Shown here: positions 9,588 through 20,998 of the stretch, one piece after another
How the letters are laid out: each line of letters opens with the position of its first letter
Numbering within the stretch: position 1 is the stretch's first letter
Position numbers and translations under genes: made by a program
Notes under the pieces: generated by a model
Seen by the model: the letters and a program-made list of their open reading frames with translations, nothing else
Database searches by the model: none
What the model was told of the DNA's origin: nothing
From: Desulfurobacteriaceae bacterium
GTDB lineage: Bacteria > Aquificota > Aquificia > Desulfurobacteriales > Desulfurobacteriaceae
DNA length: 42,482 bases
Assembly (NCBI GenBank): GCA_027075275.1
Contig: JALTBO010000019.1
Span: 1 to 42,482 of the forward strand
Reading direction: 5' to 3'

Positions 9588-12587
9588 TCATTGAATCTTC
9601 ACCTTAAATATCACGCAGCCCTTCTCGTTAGGAGCAACCTTACCGCCATGAGTAGCATCTGCACCTATTCCAACTCTAAACCTTACAAGTTTGTTGGCAG
9701 CATCGTACTCTGCCTGGTCATCACCGGAAGCATCTGTAAGGTTTGTATCGCAGGTTCCATCACAGTTTGTATCAAGGCAGAGAGAACCTGGAACGTAGGT
9801 TGTGTGGTCTGGAATTGGGTCGGTAATTATGACGTTAAGGGCATCTTTGTCACCTATGTTCTTGTACTCAATGTGGTAAACGATAGTATCGCACGGACCG
9901 GGAACTATACCATCGGGAGTTGCTGTACAGGCACCTGAACTGTCAATACCTCCTGTATCAAGCTCGTCTTTCGTCTTAGTAAGCTGGAGGTAACCGGAGA
10001 TAATTGTAGTTGTATCAACTGCTTCGTCGGTACAGTCCGGCGTGTTATCTCCATTGATATCAGACTCAGCTTTAACTGTCAGGTTCTCAACGTAACCGGA
10101 AGCAACGTCACTGGGTGCATTGACTTTTACGTAGAAGGTCTTCTGTTCACCTGGAGTAAGTGTAACAGTGTAAGCAGTTCCAACAGGGTTCTTGTTCTCG
10201 TCAAGTATTGTATAAGAGAGCTGCTTGTTACTTGTATCAAGGGTTATCGTAACTGTTGCATCTGTATTGCCGGCGTTCTTTACAACATGCTGATAGGTAG
10301 TTGTTCCAGATGGCGGTAATTGATCAGAGTGGTCAGGTGAAACAGAAACTCCACAAATCTCATTAACCTTAAGGTATGCATCAATACTGTCTGTAACTCC
10401 TGAATTCTTGGAAGTTGAATTAACAACTACGTTGTAATTTCCCGGAGGCGTACTATCAGTTGTTGTCACCTCAAGGACAACGCATACATCCTCAGAAACT
10501 CTTTCACCTGCAGCGTGGTCTTTTGTCAGATTTCCAGCAAGAGTAATCGTTCCAGCGTTAGCATCTACAGATTGAACTTTCACTTTCTCAGCATGGTCTG
10601 TACCAGCTCCAACAATTACAGTATCACCGGCCGAGAAGTTGGCAACGTCGTAAACGGTAAGTGTGTTCGTTCCTGATGCAGCAGCAGACTTAAGAAGTGT
10701 TCCACCAAGAAGAGGTGTATTCGTAATCACCTGACCATCTGATGGGTCACCATCACAGTTGGGGTCTGTCATAAACTGAACTTCAGAACCGGAAAGTTCC
10801 GAAGGCAATGTAGCTGAAAGGTTGAACTGATCTGATGAAGCACCGGTATTGGCAACTTCAAGGGGATAAACCGCTGACTCTCCAGGGTTAACAATATCTA
10901 CAACGCCGTTGTGTCCGTTATCTCCAGGCAGTACATCGTCCGAGTCGTTTGTTCCATCTGTGTTACCGTCGGAAGGATTGTTTACATCATCTCCTACTGT
11001 CCCGACCTTACCAAGGTCTACACCAGCCTGAACAATATTTTGAACTGTATCACGAGACTTATCCTGCTCTGATGGATTGTTCTTTGAAGTAGCAACAACA
11101 TCTACGTAACCACCGGAAGTGGCATTTGCAGGAATGTAAACTTTAACAATGAAATCTTTTTTAGACTGACCAGGAACGGTTCCAAGGTCTACCTTTCCGT
11201 CTCCGTCAGTATCTATAAGCTTGGCAGTTCCATCTGCATTCCAGAATTCAACGATCCATCCTTGAGGAACGTTTTCTGCAGAGAGCTCTATAACGTCATC
11301 GGAACTGGATCTGTTGGCTGCAGAGTGTTTAAACTCAACCCAACTTCCTGCAGGAGCCTGGGCTACAGTGTTATCATCCTGCCAGTTGTTTCCATTATCT
11401 TTTTCTACCTGATCCCAGGAAGCAACCTGCTGACTAACTGCAATATCAGCAGCTGCAGTTTGAGGAATCTTGGTATGGACATCGTTAGTATCAACTTCCT
11501 CATCAGTTCCGTCAGACTTGGCGTAGTCAATAACTGCTTCGTTATCTACGCTGAGATCCGGGTCATCAAAAGGAGAGTCAACTGTAACCTGGAATTCAAG
11601 GTAGCCTTCCTGGTCTGAATCAAGAACGTTCTCCTTAACGTTGTCTGTTGGATTGCTGTCTGGAATGAAGAATCCCACATATTTAACACCGTTAGGTACC
11701 TTATCTTCAGACTTGTACCAGTTCTGCCCGTCGCTTGAATAGACCGGATAGCCGTTGGAAGGAGCTCCCGCTGCAGAACCTGACTTATAGGTAGCCCCTT
11801 TTGGAATCTGGTCTTTAATGATGATACCTTCAACGTCCTGCTCGTTGTTGTCAATATTGCCGTCATCGTTAAGGTCTACTTTCAGACCATCAACAGACTT
11901 AGCTGCCTTAAGTCCAACGTTCTTGAAGGTTACACGGTAAGTAAGCACATCACCTGGAACAGCCTGAGTCTTGTCAACTGACTTGTTTGCCTGAATTAGA
12001 GCATCACTGATTACAGTTACAGAAGCGTTCTGATCAGAGGCACAGGAAGAATTATCTGGATTTTCAACGTGGAGTTTAAACTGATCTTTATCTCCGACGT
12101 TTGCCCCGGGATCTACAGAAACTGCTACAACAAGGTGCTTCGTCTCTCCCATACCGAGAGTAACAGAGGATACCTCCTGTTCACCTGGATCAACAAGACC
12201 GTTCTGGTTCTCGTCAAGGTAGATGTGCTTCGTGTAGTTGGGACCGGAAACCTCAATAGTTGAAAGGTTGAATGTGAACTGTGAGTTACCTTTGTTGGTA
12301 ACCTCAAATGGAACGTAAACAGTTTGACCTGGCGTTCCCTGATAGTCTCCACCACCGGCAGTTGTTACGGAGCAGACCGCCTCAACGGTCGTCTGGACCA
12401 CGTTTGACGTGGTGGTGTACTTGTTGTTGTCTTCATCCATGTAGACAGCTGTTGCTGCGTTGCTGATCACTGTTCCTGCCGGAGTTAAAGCCTTCGCCTG
12501 AGGTGAGAATAAAGCCACACCTCCAAGAAGACCCAGCAGGGACAGCGACGAGGTCAGCAGTTTTCGGACTCGCCTTTTCCCCCACAT
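9588..12587 (-). CDS. Exported DUF11-repeat surface protein (S-layer-like candidate)
   Basis: 999 aa. The ATG at 12585-12587 is preceded by AAAGGAG. The signal peptide ends near SPQAKA-LTP. The protein is acidic, rich in Asp, Asn, Thr, Ser and Val, and made of repeated DUF11/CARDB-like beta units (VYVPFEVTNKGNSQFTFNLS; LTYRVTFKNVGLKAAKSV; YHIEYKNIGDKDALNVII). Many Dx[ND]xDG loops (DENQNGLVDPGE, DLNDDGNIDNNE, DTDGDGKVDLG, DTNCDGTCDTN) look calcium-binding. Around 640-710 there is a module with FSAGDTVIVGAG and ITLAGNLTKDHAAGE, a type also seen in other surface or fibre proteins. No transmembrane anchor or OmpA domain is present, so it may be held by its neighbours. Its own terminator downstream suggests high expression. 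A surface-layer role is inference from composition and context. Confidence 0.75.
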   Translation of the reverse strand: MWGKRRVRKLLTSSLSLLGLLGGVALFSPQAKALTPAGTVISNAATAVYMDEDNNKYTTTSNVVQTTVEAVCSVTTAGGGDYQGTPGQTVYVPFEVTNKGNSQFTFNLSTIEVSGPNYTKHIYLDENQNGLVDPGEQEVSSVTLGMGETKHLVVAVSVDPGANVGDKDQFKLHVENPDNSSCASDQNASVTVISDALIQANKSVDKTQAVPGDVLTYRVTFKNVGLKAAKSVDGLKVDLNDDGNIDNNEQDVEGIIIKDQIPKGATYKSGSAAGAPSNGYPVYSSDGQNWYKSEDKVPNGVKYVGFFIPDSNPTDNVKENVLDSDQEGYLEFQVTVDSPFDDPDLSVDNEAVIDYAKSDGTDEEVDTNDVHTKIPQTAAADIAVSQQVASWDQVEKDNGNNWQDDNTVAQAPAGSWVEFKHSAANRSSSDDVIELSAENVPQGWIVEFWNADGTAKLIDTDGDGKVDLGTVPGQSKKDFIVKVYIPANATSGGYVDVVATSKNNPSEQDKSRDTVQNIVQAGVDLGKVGTVGDDVNNPSDGNTDGTNDSDDVLPGDNGHNGVVDIVNPGESAVYPLEVANTGASSDQFNLSATLPSELSGSEVQFMTDPNCDGDPSDGQVITNTPLLGGTLLKSAAASGTNTLTVYDVANFSAGDTVIVGAGTDHAEKVKVQSVDANAGTITLAGNLTKDHAAGERVSEDVCVVLEVTTTDSTPPGNYNVVVNSTSKNSGVTDSIDAYLKVNEICGVSVSPDHSDQLPPSGTTTYQHVVKNAGNTDATVTITLDTSNKQLSYTILDENKNPVGTAYTVTLTPGEQKTFYVKVNAPSDVASGYVENLTVKAESDINGDNTPDCTDEAVDTTTIISGYLQLTKTKDELDTGGIDSSGACTATPDGIVPGPCDTIVYHIEYKNIGDKDALNVIITDPIPDHTTYVPGSLCLDTNCDGTCDTNLTDASGDDQAEYDAANKLVRFRVGIGADATHGGKVAPNEKGCVIFKVKIQ

Positions 12588-12649
12588 AATCTACTCCTTT
12601 TATTAAAGTTGTTTTAAAGCCAAAGTTTTTAGTTAGCGTTTGTTCAAAC

Positions 12650-13141
12650 CTACTTAACTTGAACTCTGTACTTTAAAATTCTCTTTACACCGGGAGATAA
12701 CTGAGGTATCTGCCACATTAGGTTGGTATACATATCGGGAGTTGCCACCTTCTCAATTTCTTTTCCATTCTGAATAACCTTATACTTAATAGGCTCTGGA
12801 GAGAAAGTTTTACCGCCGTCAATAGAAAAGAGAGGTTTGCCAGTTGCTGAATGTTCAACGTAAACTGTAGTTTTTGGAATCTGTGCTCTTATTTTTACGT
12901 TCTTAAGAACCTTTCCAGACAAGTTCTTGACGGTTATCTGGTATTCAATAACGTCTTTGGGATACACCTTTTCAGGAAGGGGCTTGAGTACTTCTCTCTT
13001 CTTTCCATTCTCAATTTCATTAACTACCAGGAATCCTCTGGTTTCCAGTTTAAGAGGTTGAGAAGCAGAAAACGCAGAAGCCGTAAAAATAGAGATGACA
13101 AAGAAAAGAGGTACAAGTAAAAACCGCAAGTACTTCCTCAC
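12650..13141 (-). CDS. Small secreted DUF11-domain protein
   Basis: 163 aa from a GTG at 13139-13141 with an AAGGGGG ribosome site. Signal peptide MRKYLRFLLVPLFFVISIF, cut near SAFSA. The rest is one DUF11-like beta-sandwich (VIEYQITVKNLSGKVLKNVK, then SPGVKRILKYRVQV). It is the first gene of the surface cluster and lies 62 nt ahead of the 999-aa gene; it may be a minor subunit or assembly factor for the larger repeat proteins. Single-domain DUF11 proteins have no fixed function, so the role is open. Confidence 0.75.
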   Translation of the reverse strand: MRKYLRFLLVPLFFVISIFTASAFSASQPLKLETRGFLVVNEIENGKKREVLKPLPEKVYPKDVIEYQITVKNLSGKVLKNVKIRAQIPKTTVYVEHSATGKPLFSIDGGKTFSPEPIKYKVIQNGKEIEKVATPDMYTNLMWQIPQLSPGVKRILKYRVQVK

Positions 13142-13179
13142 CTTTTCCCCCTTAATTAAGTTCGTTTTATGTAAGCGAT

Positions 13180-13185
13180 ATTATA
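13180..13185 (-). promoter_or_regulatory. Candidate -10 box for the surface cluster
   Basis: On the minus strand TATAAT lies 39 nt before the GTG of the 163-aa gene, in the 66-nt gap after tgt. No good -35 box is visible at the expected distance, so the promoter is plausible but not certain. It would let the surface genes be transcribed separately from the hslVU-tgt genes upstream. Confidence 0.4.
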
Positions 13186-13207
13186 AATCGCCCGTTAGTA
13201 GAAAAGT

Positions 13208-15341
<2,134 letters not shown>

Positions 15342-15342
<1 letters not shown>

Positions 15343-16778
15343 CAGAGGATATACCTCGTCAGGTCTTCATCTTTTATTATTCCTTCAAGCCTTTCCCTTA
15401 CGTATTCTCTGTCAATAACAACTTTCTGCCCTTTCATCTCAGGAGCGTTGAAGGAGAGGTCTTCAAGAAGCCTCTCAAGAACAGTGTGAAGACGCCTTGC
15501 TCCAATGTTTTCAGCTTTTGAATTAGCCTCTTCGGCTATTCTGGCTATCTCTTCAATACCGTCGGGAGTGAACTCTATCTCAACGCCTTCGGCAGCAAGA
15601 AGGGCTTTGTACTGTTTTGTAAGGGCGTTTTTTGGCTCTGTCAGAATTCTTACGAAGTCCTCTTTTGTAAGGGGCTTAAGCTCAACCCTTATGGGGAACC
15701 TTCCCTGGAGCTCCGGCAGTAAATCTGAAGGCTTTGCAATGTGGAAGGCTCCGGCAGCTATAAAGAGCATGTGGTCTGTTCTTACAAGGCCGTAGCGGGT
15801 AGAGACTTTGCACCCTTCAACTATCGGCAGAAGGTCTCTCTGAACACCCTCCCTTGAAACGTCGGGGCCTCTTGCTCCGCTCCTTGCTGCCACTTTGTCT
15901 ATCTCATCTATGAAAATGATTCCCTGGTTCTCCGCCCTGTCTATCGCCTCCCTTATCACCTCGTCCATATCTATCAGCTTCTGGGCCTCCTCCTGAGTAA
16001 GGTAGCGGAGAGCCTCTTTAACCTTCATCTTCCTGAGTTTCTTAGGCTTTGGAAGAAGGGAGGAGAGCATATCCTGAATGTTCTGCATGTCTCCACCAAG
16101 GCCTATTACGTTGACCTTAGGCCCTTCAACCGTTACAGGTATTTCAACAATCTCATCGTCAAGCTTTCCCTCTTTTAAGAGTTTTTTTACCCTGTTCCTT
16201 TCGTCTTTAAGGCGGGAGCTCTCCCTCTCAACGTCTGTCTGGGGTTTCTGCGGAAGGAAAACGTCAAAGAGGCTCTGAACAGACTGAGTCTGCTGAGGTT
16301 CGGGAACCATTATCTCTGCAAGCCTATCGTAGGCAAGCTCCCGAGCCCTCTCTTCAACTTCAGCAATTTTTTCCTCTTTAACCATATTAACGGCAATTTC
16401 AACCAAATCCCTTATTATTGACTCAACATCCCTTCCAACGTATCCGACTTCTGTAAACTTCGTGGCTTCAACCTTTATAAAGGGAGCTCTCACAAGCTTT
16501 GCAAGCCTTCTTGCTATTTCAGTTTTTCCAACTCCGGTAGGGCCAATCATTATTATGTTCTTTGGAACAACTTCCTCCCTCATATCCTCAGGGAGCCTCT
16601 GGCGGCGCCACCTGTTCCTGAGGGCTATGGCAACAGCCTTCTTGGCCTCTTTCTGCCCAACAACGTATTTGTCAAGCTCCTCAACTATCTGCTTTGGCGT
16701 AAGGAAATCGTCGTTCCTGCCACTATCCCTTTTCCCGGTGTTTTCTGAATCGGAGCTCCCAAAGAGCTTTTTGAACAT
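15342..16778 (-). CDS. hslU: HslU, AAA+ unfoldase subunit of HslUV protease
   Basis: 478 aa, somewhat longer than the 443 aa of E. coli because of an N-terminal extension of about 24 residues and a longer I-domain. Walker A is GPTGVGKT (79-86), the pore region is [14 protein letters not shown], Walker B is [12 protein letters not shown], and [14 protein letters not shown] includes the arginine finger. The C-terminus ends RYIL, the type of tail that inserts into HslV. It unfolds substrates with ATP and feeds them to HslV. It sits 9 nt after hslV in the same operon. Confidence 0.97.
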
Positions 16779-16787
16779 TCGGCCTCC

Positions 16788-17321
16788 TTAAGGCAGTTCT
16801 TCAACAACTATGTTCGTATTCGTATAGATACAGATGTTCCCTGCAATTTCCAGAGACTTGTAGGCAATATCTCTGGCTGAAAGGTCCGTATTCTGGTAGA
16901 GAGCAGTTGCCGCAGCCTGAGCGTAAGGACCTCCAGAACCTATAGCCATAACGGGAATGTCAGGCTCTATAACATCCCCATTCCCGGAAATAAGGAGAAT
17001 TCTGGTTGTATCTGCAACTAAAAGCATCGCCTCAAGACGCCTTAAAACCCTGTCGGTTCTCCAGTCTTTTGCAAGTTCCACAGCAGACTTTAAAAGGTTT
17101 CCTCCGAAAGTCTGAAGTTTATCTTCAAACCGTTCTAAAAGGGCAAAGGCGTCTGCAACGGAACCGGCAAAACCGGTAAGAACCCTTCCGCCATAGATTT
17201 TCCTGACCTTCCTTGCACCGTTTTTAAACACTGTGTTACCAAGGGTTACCTGACCATCTCCGGCCATGGCAACTTTTCCATCTCTTAAAACGGCACAGAT
17301 AGTTGTCCCTCTGAACTCCAT
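16788..17321 (-). CDS. hslV: HslV, threonine protease subunit of HslUV
   Basis: 177 aa from ATG at 17319-17321; the GTG one codon earlier is also possible, but GGAGGAG placement and the 1-nt overlap with the upstream gene favour the ATG. The start [11 protein letters not shown] resembles the Bacillus/Thermotoga type, where a short propeptide is removed to expose the catalytic Thr of the GTT motif. Further marks: [32 protein letters not shown], and [12 protein letters not shown]. It forms the proteolytic double ring of the HslUV complex in the cytoplasm. Confidence 0.96.
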   Translation of the reverse strand: MEFRGTTICAVLRDGKVAMAGDGQVTLGNTVFKNGARKVRKIYGGRVLTGFAGSVADAFALLERFEDKLQTFGGNLLKSAVELAKDWRTDRVLRRLEAMLLVADTTRILLISGNGDVIEPDIPVMAIGSGGPYAQAAATALYQNTDLSARDIAYKSLEIAGNICIYTNTNIVVEELP

Positions 17322-17596
17322 CACTCCTCCAGGTTAAGAGAGGCAAACTGCCTTCTCCTTAAACGGGCTCCAACAAACTGTCCCAAAACGGCAACGGCTA
17401 TAAGAAGGGGAGCAAACTTCCAGGGAACTCCAAGGCCGATCCTCAGGGCAATTATGAACGGTATCGGCAGGTGAACGTAGAGGAACCATAGAGGTGAAAA
17501 CTTCCTCACGCCTTCCCTGAGCCAGCCAAAAGGCAGGTTTAAGAAAAAAGTGATAAGAACAACAAACATAAGTGTTTCCAAGGCTCTAACCTCCAC
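17321..17596 (-). CDS. Small integral membrane protein of unknown function
   Basis: 91 aa with three likely transmembrane helices ([56 protein letters not shown]) and a short basic then acidic tail. The LPFGWLR and KFSPLWF...HLPIPF motifs look conserved, but I cannot name the family. It is the first gene of the hslV-hslU-pepP-tgt operon and its TGA overlaps the hslV ATG by 1 nt. Confidence 0.75.
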   Translation of the reverse strand: MEVRALETLMFVVLITFFLNLPFGWLREGVRKFSPLWFLYVHLPIPFIIALRIGLGVPWKFAPLLIAVAVLGQFVGARLRRRQFASLNLEE

Positions 17597-17661
17597 GAGG
17601 TTTTAACGGTTAACAAATTTAGTGTTTCTCTCTTAAAGTGGCAAAACTACGGTATCACCCC

Positions 17662-17690
17662 TTGACACCCTGACGCTTACTTCCTATATT
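17662..17690 (+). promoter_or_regulatory. Sigma-70 promoter of tRNA-Asn
   Basis: TTGACA (17662-17667) and TATATT (17685-17690) are separated by exactly 17 nt, and the mature tRNA starts 16 nt after the -10 box. This is the best promoter in the window and fits a strong housekeeping tRNA gene. Confidence 0.85.
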
Positions 17691-17705
17691 ACTCGTCAGC
17701 AAAGC

Positions 17706-17781
17706 TCCCCGGTAGCTCAGCTGGTAGAGCGGGTGGCTGTTAACCACCAGGTCGCTGGTTCGAGCCCGGCCCGGGGAGCCA
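17706..17781 (+). tRNA. tRNA-Asn (anticodon GTT)
   Basis: A complete 76-nt cloverleaf with encoded CCA. Acceptor arm TCCCCGG/CCGGGGA with discriminator G, D-arm GCTC/GAGC, anticodon stem GGTGG/CCACC with loop CTGTTAA (GTT at 17739-17741), T-arm GCTGG/CCGGC with TTCGAGC. It decodes AAC/AAU and is a queuosine-modification substrate. The gene is alone and is followed by a T-rich stretch. Confidence 0.96.
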
Positions 17782-17865
17782 TTTTTATTTTCAAGCCAAA
17801 TTGGAAAAAGAAAAAATAAAGAAATACTCGAGGTTATGGAAACCAAAACTGGAAAAATTTGAGAA

Positions 17866-18579
17866 CTACTTCACCGCAACTTTACTGTAAATGAACCTTC
17901 CGCAGTAGGGACATTTGGTTTTCCCGGGCTCAAGGTTTTTGAGGAGCTCCTTAAATTCAGCCGGCGAGAATGTGAGTCCACAACCCTCGCAGGCTCCCGA
18001 TGAGATATCTGAAAAGACGAGGCCGTTAAACTTCTCTTTAAGCTCCTCAAATCGGCGGAGCTCCTCCTCAGGTATCTCCTCCTTCAGCGTTTCAATCTCC
18101 TTATTTATCTTTTCCATTTTCCTCTTCAACTTATCTATCTCAAGGCTTATATCGTCTATATCCCTTTTCACAGACTCAATTTGAGGCGTCAGCTCCTCCT
18201 TTAACTTCTCGTAAGCGTCTGCAAGGGTCTCTATCTCCGCCTCAACTTTTGTTATCTCCTGTTTTGTTTTTATTATGTCATCCTCGTTCTTGGCAATCTG
18301 CCTCAATATCTGTTTAAACTCGCTTCTACTCTTTGCCTTTTCCCTCTGAACCTTAAGTTCCTCAACTCGCTCCTGTTTGTAGGAGATAAAGTCTTTTAGG
18401 TCTTTAAGCTCTCTCTTTTTCTCCTCAAGCTTGCCTGCAGCAGACTCTAACCTGGCCTTAAGTCTATCAAGTAACCTCTCCTTTTCTTCTCTCTCCTTGA
18501 TAAGTTCTTTTAACTTCGTAGCAAGCCTTAAGAGTTCAATTTCTCTATTTTGAACTTTAAGTAATTTCTCGTTTAACAT
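17866..18579 (-). CDS. Coiled-coil zinc-ribbon protein (CT398/DUF164 type)
   Basis: 237 aa from ATG at 18577-18579, one base after the Nif3 gene stop, with an AGGTGG ribosome site. Residues 1-175 are almost entirely charged heptads that form a long antiparallel coiled coil. The C-terminus has two Cys pairs, CEGCGLTFSP and CPYCGRFIY, forming a zinc ribbon, plus the SGACEGC signature of this family. Members are widespread next to Nif3-like genes, as here; the molecular role is not settled, with nucleic-acid or vesicle-related functions proposed. Confidence 0.9.
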   Translation of the reverse strand: MLNEKLLKVQNREIELLRLATKLKELIKEREEKERLLDRLKARLESAAGKLEEKKRELKDLKDFISYKQERVEELKVQREKAKSRSEFKQILRQIAKNEDDIIKTKQEITKVEAEIETLADAYEKLKEELTPQIESVKRDIDDISLEIDKLKRKMEKINKEIETLKEEIPEEELRRFEELKEKFNGLVFSDISSGACEGCGLTFSPAEFKELLKNLEPGKTKCPYCGRFIYSKVAVK

Positions 18580-18580
18580 A

Positions 18581-19351
18581 TTACACCACCTCAAAGGGGG
18601 ATTTTTCAGGCAGGAGTATAAAATCTACCTGTGGGAATGCACTTTCAAGTAAACCTTTCAACTTTCTGTAAAAGAGCCTCTCTGTTCCAAAATGCCCCAT
18701 ATCAAAAACCGTTAGTCCCAGATCTCTGGCTTTCATCGCATCGTGGTATTTAACATCTCCGGTAATGTAAACATCCACCTTACCAGCGATCAGGTCTATA
18801 AACGAAGCTCCACTGCCGGAACATACTGCCACAGTTTTAACTGAAGATGCGGGAGAGTAGTTAACAGCTCTAAAGAGATCCTGAGGGAGGAAAGATTTAA
18901 GCTTTGAGAGGAGCTCCTCCTGCAAACACTCCTCCGGCAGAACTCCTAAAGCTCCGTAAGAAGGTTTCACCACAATGGGTTTAACGTTTTGAAGGTTTAA
19001 AAACTCACTGATAATAGCGGTAGGGCCTAAAGGCGAAATGTCAAGGTTCGTATGAAGGGCAAAAAGAGAGATGGAGTTCTTCACCAGCTCAAGAAGAAGG
19101 TTTTGAGGGTAACGTTCTGGAGTAAAGACTTTTAAACCGGAAATTGTTAGTGGATGGTGGGTTATTATCAGGTCAACTCCCTCTTTCTTAGCCTCTACTA
19201 TAACATCCCGGGAAACTGATAGGGCGAAACCGACTTTACCAACCTCCTGCTCTCTCTGACCTACCTGAAGACCTGAATTATCCCAGCTGTCCTGCTGCTC
19301 AGGTGGAACTAAAGAGTTCAGAAAATCCGTTATTTCACTTAGCTTAACCAT
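18581..19351 (-). CDS. Nif3-like dinuclear metal-centre protein
   Basis: 256 aa. The family (YbgI/YqfO, often mislabelled GTP cyclohydrolase I type 2) forms a hexameric ring with two metal ions per subunit. Ligand motifs are visible: DLIITHHPL (His-His), ALHTNLDISP (His, Asp), and MGHFGTERLF (His, Glu) near the end. VCSGSGAS and TGDVKYHDAM are also family marks. The upstream gap to the divergent ubiD-type gene is only 54 bp. Enzymatic function in vivo is unknown. Confidence 0.92.
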   Translation of the reverse strand: MVKLSEITDFLNSLVPPEQQDSWDNSGLQVGQREQEVGKVGFALSVSRDVIVEAKKEGVDLIITHHPLTISGLKVFTPERYPQNLLLELVKNSISLFALHTNLDISPLGPTAIISEFLNLQNVKPIVVKPSYGALGVLPEECLQEELLSKLKSFLPQDLFRAVNYSPASSVKTVAVCSGSGASFIDLIAGKVDVYITGDVKYHDAMKARDLGLTVFDMGHFGTERLFYRKLKGLLESAFPQVDFILLPEKSPFEVV

Positions 19352-19370
19352 ATTTACTCTCCTTGAGGTG

Positions 19371-19382
19371 GTAGAATTCTAC
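19371..19382. promoter_or_regulatory. Palindromic double -10 element between divergent genes
   Basis: A perfect 12-bp palindrome, GTAGAATTCTAC, lies in the middle of the 54-bp gap between the Nif3-like gene and the UbiD gene. It holds TAGAAT on both strands, so one symmetric site could serve as -10 box in both directions. Neither side has a convincing -35 box. Confidence 0.35.
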
Positions 19383-19405
19383 AAAATTGAAGGGAGAAGT
19401 AAACG

Positions 19406-20893
19406 ATGGCCTATAAAGATTTAAGGGATTTCATTAAAAAACTGAAGGAAAAAGGAGAGCTGAAAGAGATTGACCACCCTGTAAGCTCCTACCTTGAAAT
19501 TACGGAGATTGCAGACAGAACCGTTAAAGCCGGAGGACCGGCCCTTCTGTTTAAGAACGTTGACAGAGGAAAGATACCGGTTGCAATAAACCTGTTTGCC
19601 AGTTACAGAAGAATGGTTCTTGCCCTTGAGGACGACCCTGACTCAATAGGGAAAAGGGCAGCAAAGCTCTTAAAGCCTGAAAAACCATCGGGCTTTATTG
19701 ATAAGTTGAAAAAGTTGGTGGAGCTGAAGAAGATTGCCGATATCTTCCCGAAAGAGGTAAAGAGGGAGGGAGCTCCCTGCAAAGAAGTAATAGTGAAAGA
19801 TCCAGATCTTTCAAAGTTCCCAATACTCTTCTGCTGGCCTAAAGACGGCGGAAGGTTTATAACCCTACCGCTGGTTTTCACCAAAGACCCGGAAACTGGA
19901 GAGAGAAACTGCGGAATGTACAGGCTCCACGTCTACTCAAAGAACACAACCGGAATGCACTGGCACTGGCACAAAGTTGGAGCAAAACACTTCTGGAAAG
20001 CAAAGAGAATGGGAATAAAGAGGTTTCCCGTTGCCGTTGCCATAGGCTCAGACCCGGCAGTTATCTACTCGGCAACAGCTCCCCTTCCTGAAGATGTTGA
20101 TGAGATGGTTTTTGCCGGGTTTATAAGAGGAAAGCCAGTTGAGATGGTTAAGTGCGAAACCGTTGACCTTGAGGTTCCTGCAAACGCAGAGATAGTTTTA
20201 GAAGGCTACGTTGATACAGAGGAGTTCCGTTTTGAAGGGCCCTTTGGAGACCACACAGGTTACTACTCACTGCCCGACTTCTACCCCGTTTTCCACATTA
20301 CCTGCATAACTCACAGGAGAGACCCCATCTACCCGGCAACGATAGTCGGCAAACCGCCCATGGAGGACTGCTACATCGGGAAAGCGACAGAGAGAATATT
20401 CCTCTACCTCCTCAAAACTCAGCTTCCTGAAATTGTTGATATGTGTCTCCCCATTGAGGGAGTGTTCCACAACTTTGCCTTCATCTCCATAGATAAGCGC
20501 TACCCGGGACACGCGAAAAAGGTTATCTCTGCCCTCTGGGGAATGGGACAGATGAGCTTCACGAAGAACATAGTGATTTTTGACAAGGATACAAACGTTC
20601 ACGATATAGGAGAAGTTCTGTGGAGGTGGGGGAACAACGTTGACCCAAAGAGGGATGTAATTTTCACAGAAGGCCCCGTTGATGCACTTGACCACACCTC
20701 ACCTCTGCCTTTTTACGGAAGCAAAATGGGCATTGACGCGACTAAAAAGTGGAAAAGCGAAGGATTTACAAGAGACTGGCCACCAGATATTGAGATGGAC
20801 CCGGAAGTTAAGAAAAAAGTTGATATGCTCTGGGATAAATTGGGACTGCCCTCTCCACCTGAAAAGAAAAACCCCTGGAGCTGGGGAATCTGA
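19406..20893 (+). CDS. UbiD-family prFMN-dependent decarboxylase
   Basis: 495 aa, ATG start behind GAAGGGAG. UbiD enzymes use prenylated FMN to remove carboxyl groups from aromatic or unsaturated acids; in this setting the likely substrate is a quinone precursor (ubiquinone/menaquinone pathway), which is inference. Core marks: GPALLFKN, MYRLHVYSKNTTGMHWHWHK, FPVAVAIGSDPA, and the catalytic loop EGPFGDHTGYYS (residues about 277-288), then RRDPIYPATIVGKPPMED. It stands alone on the plus strand and ends at a hairpin terminator. No UbiX partner is visible nearby. Confidence 0.92.
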   Translation: MAYKDLRDFIKKLKEKGELKEIDHPVSSYLEITEIADRTVKAGGPALLFKNVDRGKIPVAINLFASYRRMVLALEDDPDSIGKRAAKLLKPEKPSGFIDKLKKLVELKKIADIFPKEVKREGAPCKEVIVKDPDLSKFPILFCWPKDGGRFITLPLVFTKDPETGERNCGMYRLHVYSKNTTGMHWHWHKVGAKHFWKAKRMGIKRFPVAVAIGSDPAVIYSATAPLPEDVDEMVFAGFIRGKPVEMVKCETVDLEVPANAEIVLEGYVDTEEFRFEGPFGDHTGYYSLPDFYPVFHITCITHRRDPIYPATIVGKPPMEDCYIGKATERIFLYLLKTQLPEIVDMCLPIEGVFHNFAFISIDKRYPGHAKKVISALWGMGQMSFTKNIVIFDKDTNVHDIGEVLWRWGNNVDPKRDVIFTEGPVDALDHTSPLPFYGSKMGIDATKKWKSEGFTRDWPPDIEMDPEVKKKVDMLWDKLGLPSPPEKKNPWSWGI

Positions 20894-20974
20894 GGCACAA
20901 ACATTGACAATTCTTATAAAGTTGCCATATAATAATTTGTGGTCAAAAATAAAGAACAAGCTCCGACTTAATTT

Positions 20975-20997
20975 AAAGGGGGCTTCTGCCCCCCTTT
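20975..20997. terminator. Bidirectional terminator between ubiD-type and flavin reductase genes
   Basis: AAAGGGGGC and GCCCCCCTTT form a strong hairpin around TTCT. It is flanked by A/T-rich runs on both sides (TTTAAATT on the minus strand, TTTCTC on the plus strand) and lies between two convergent genes. Confidence 0.75.
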
Positions 20998-20998
20998 C

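Noticed and set aside
11262-11866. Open frames on both strands inside the 999-aa surface gene
   Set aside because: Shadows of the repeat-rich gene, with no ribosome sites and unprotein-like composition.
17655-17846. 63-aa open frame over the tRNA gene on the minus strand
   Set aside because: It lies on the tRNA-Asn and its promoter and has no ribosome site.
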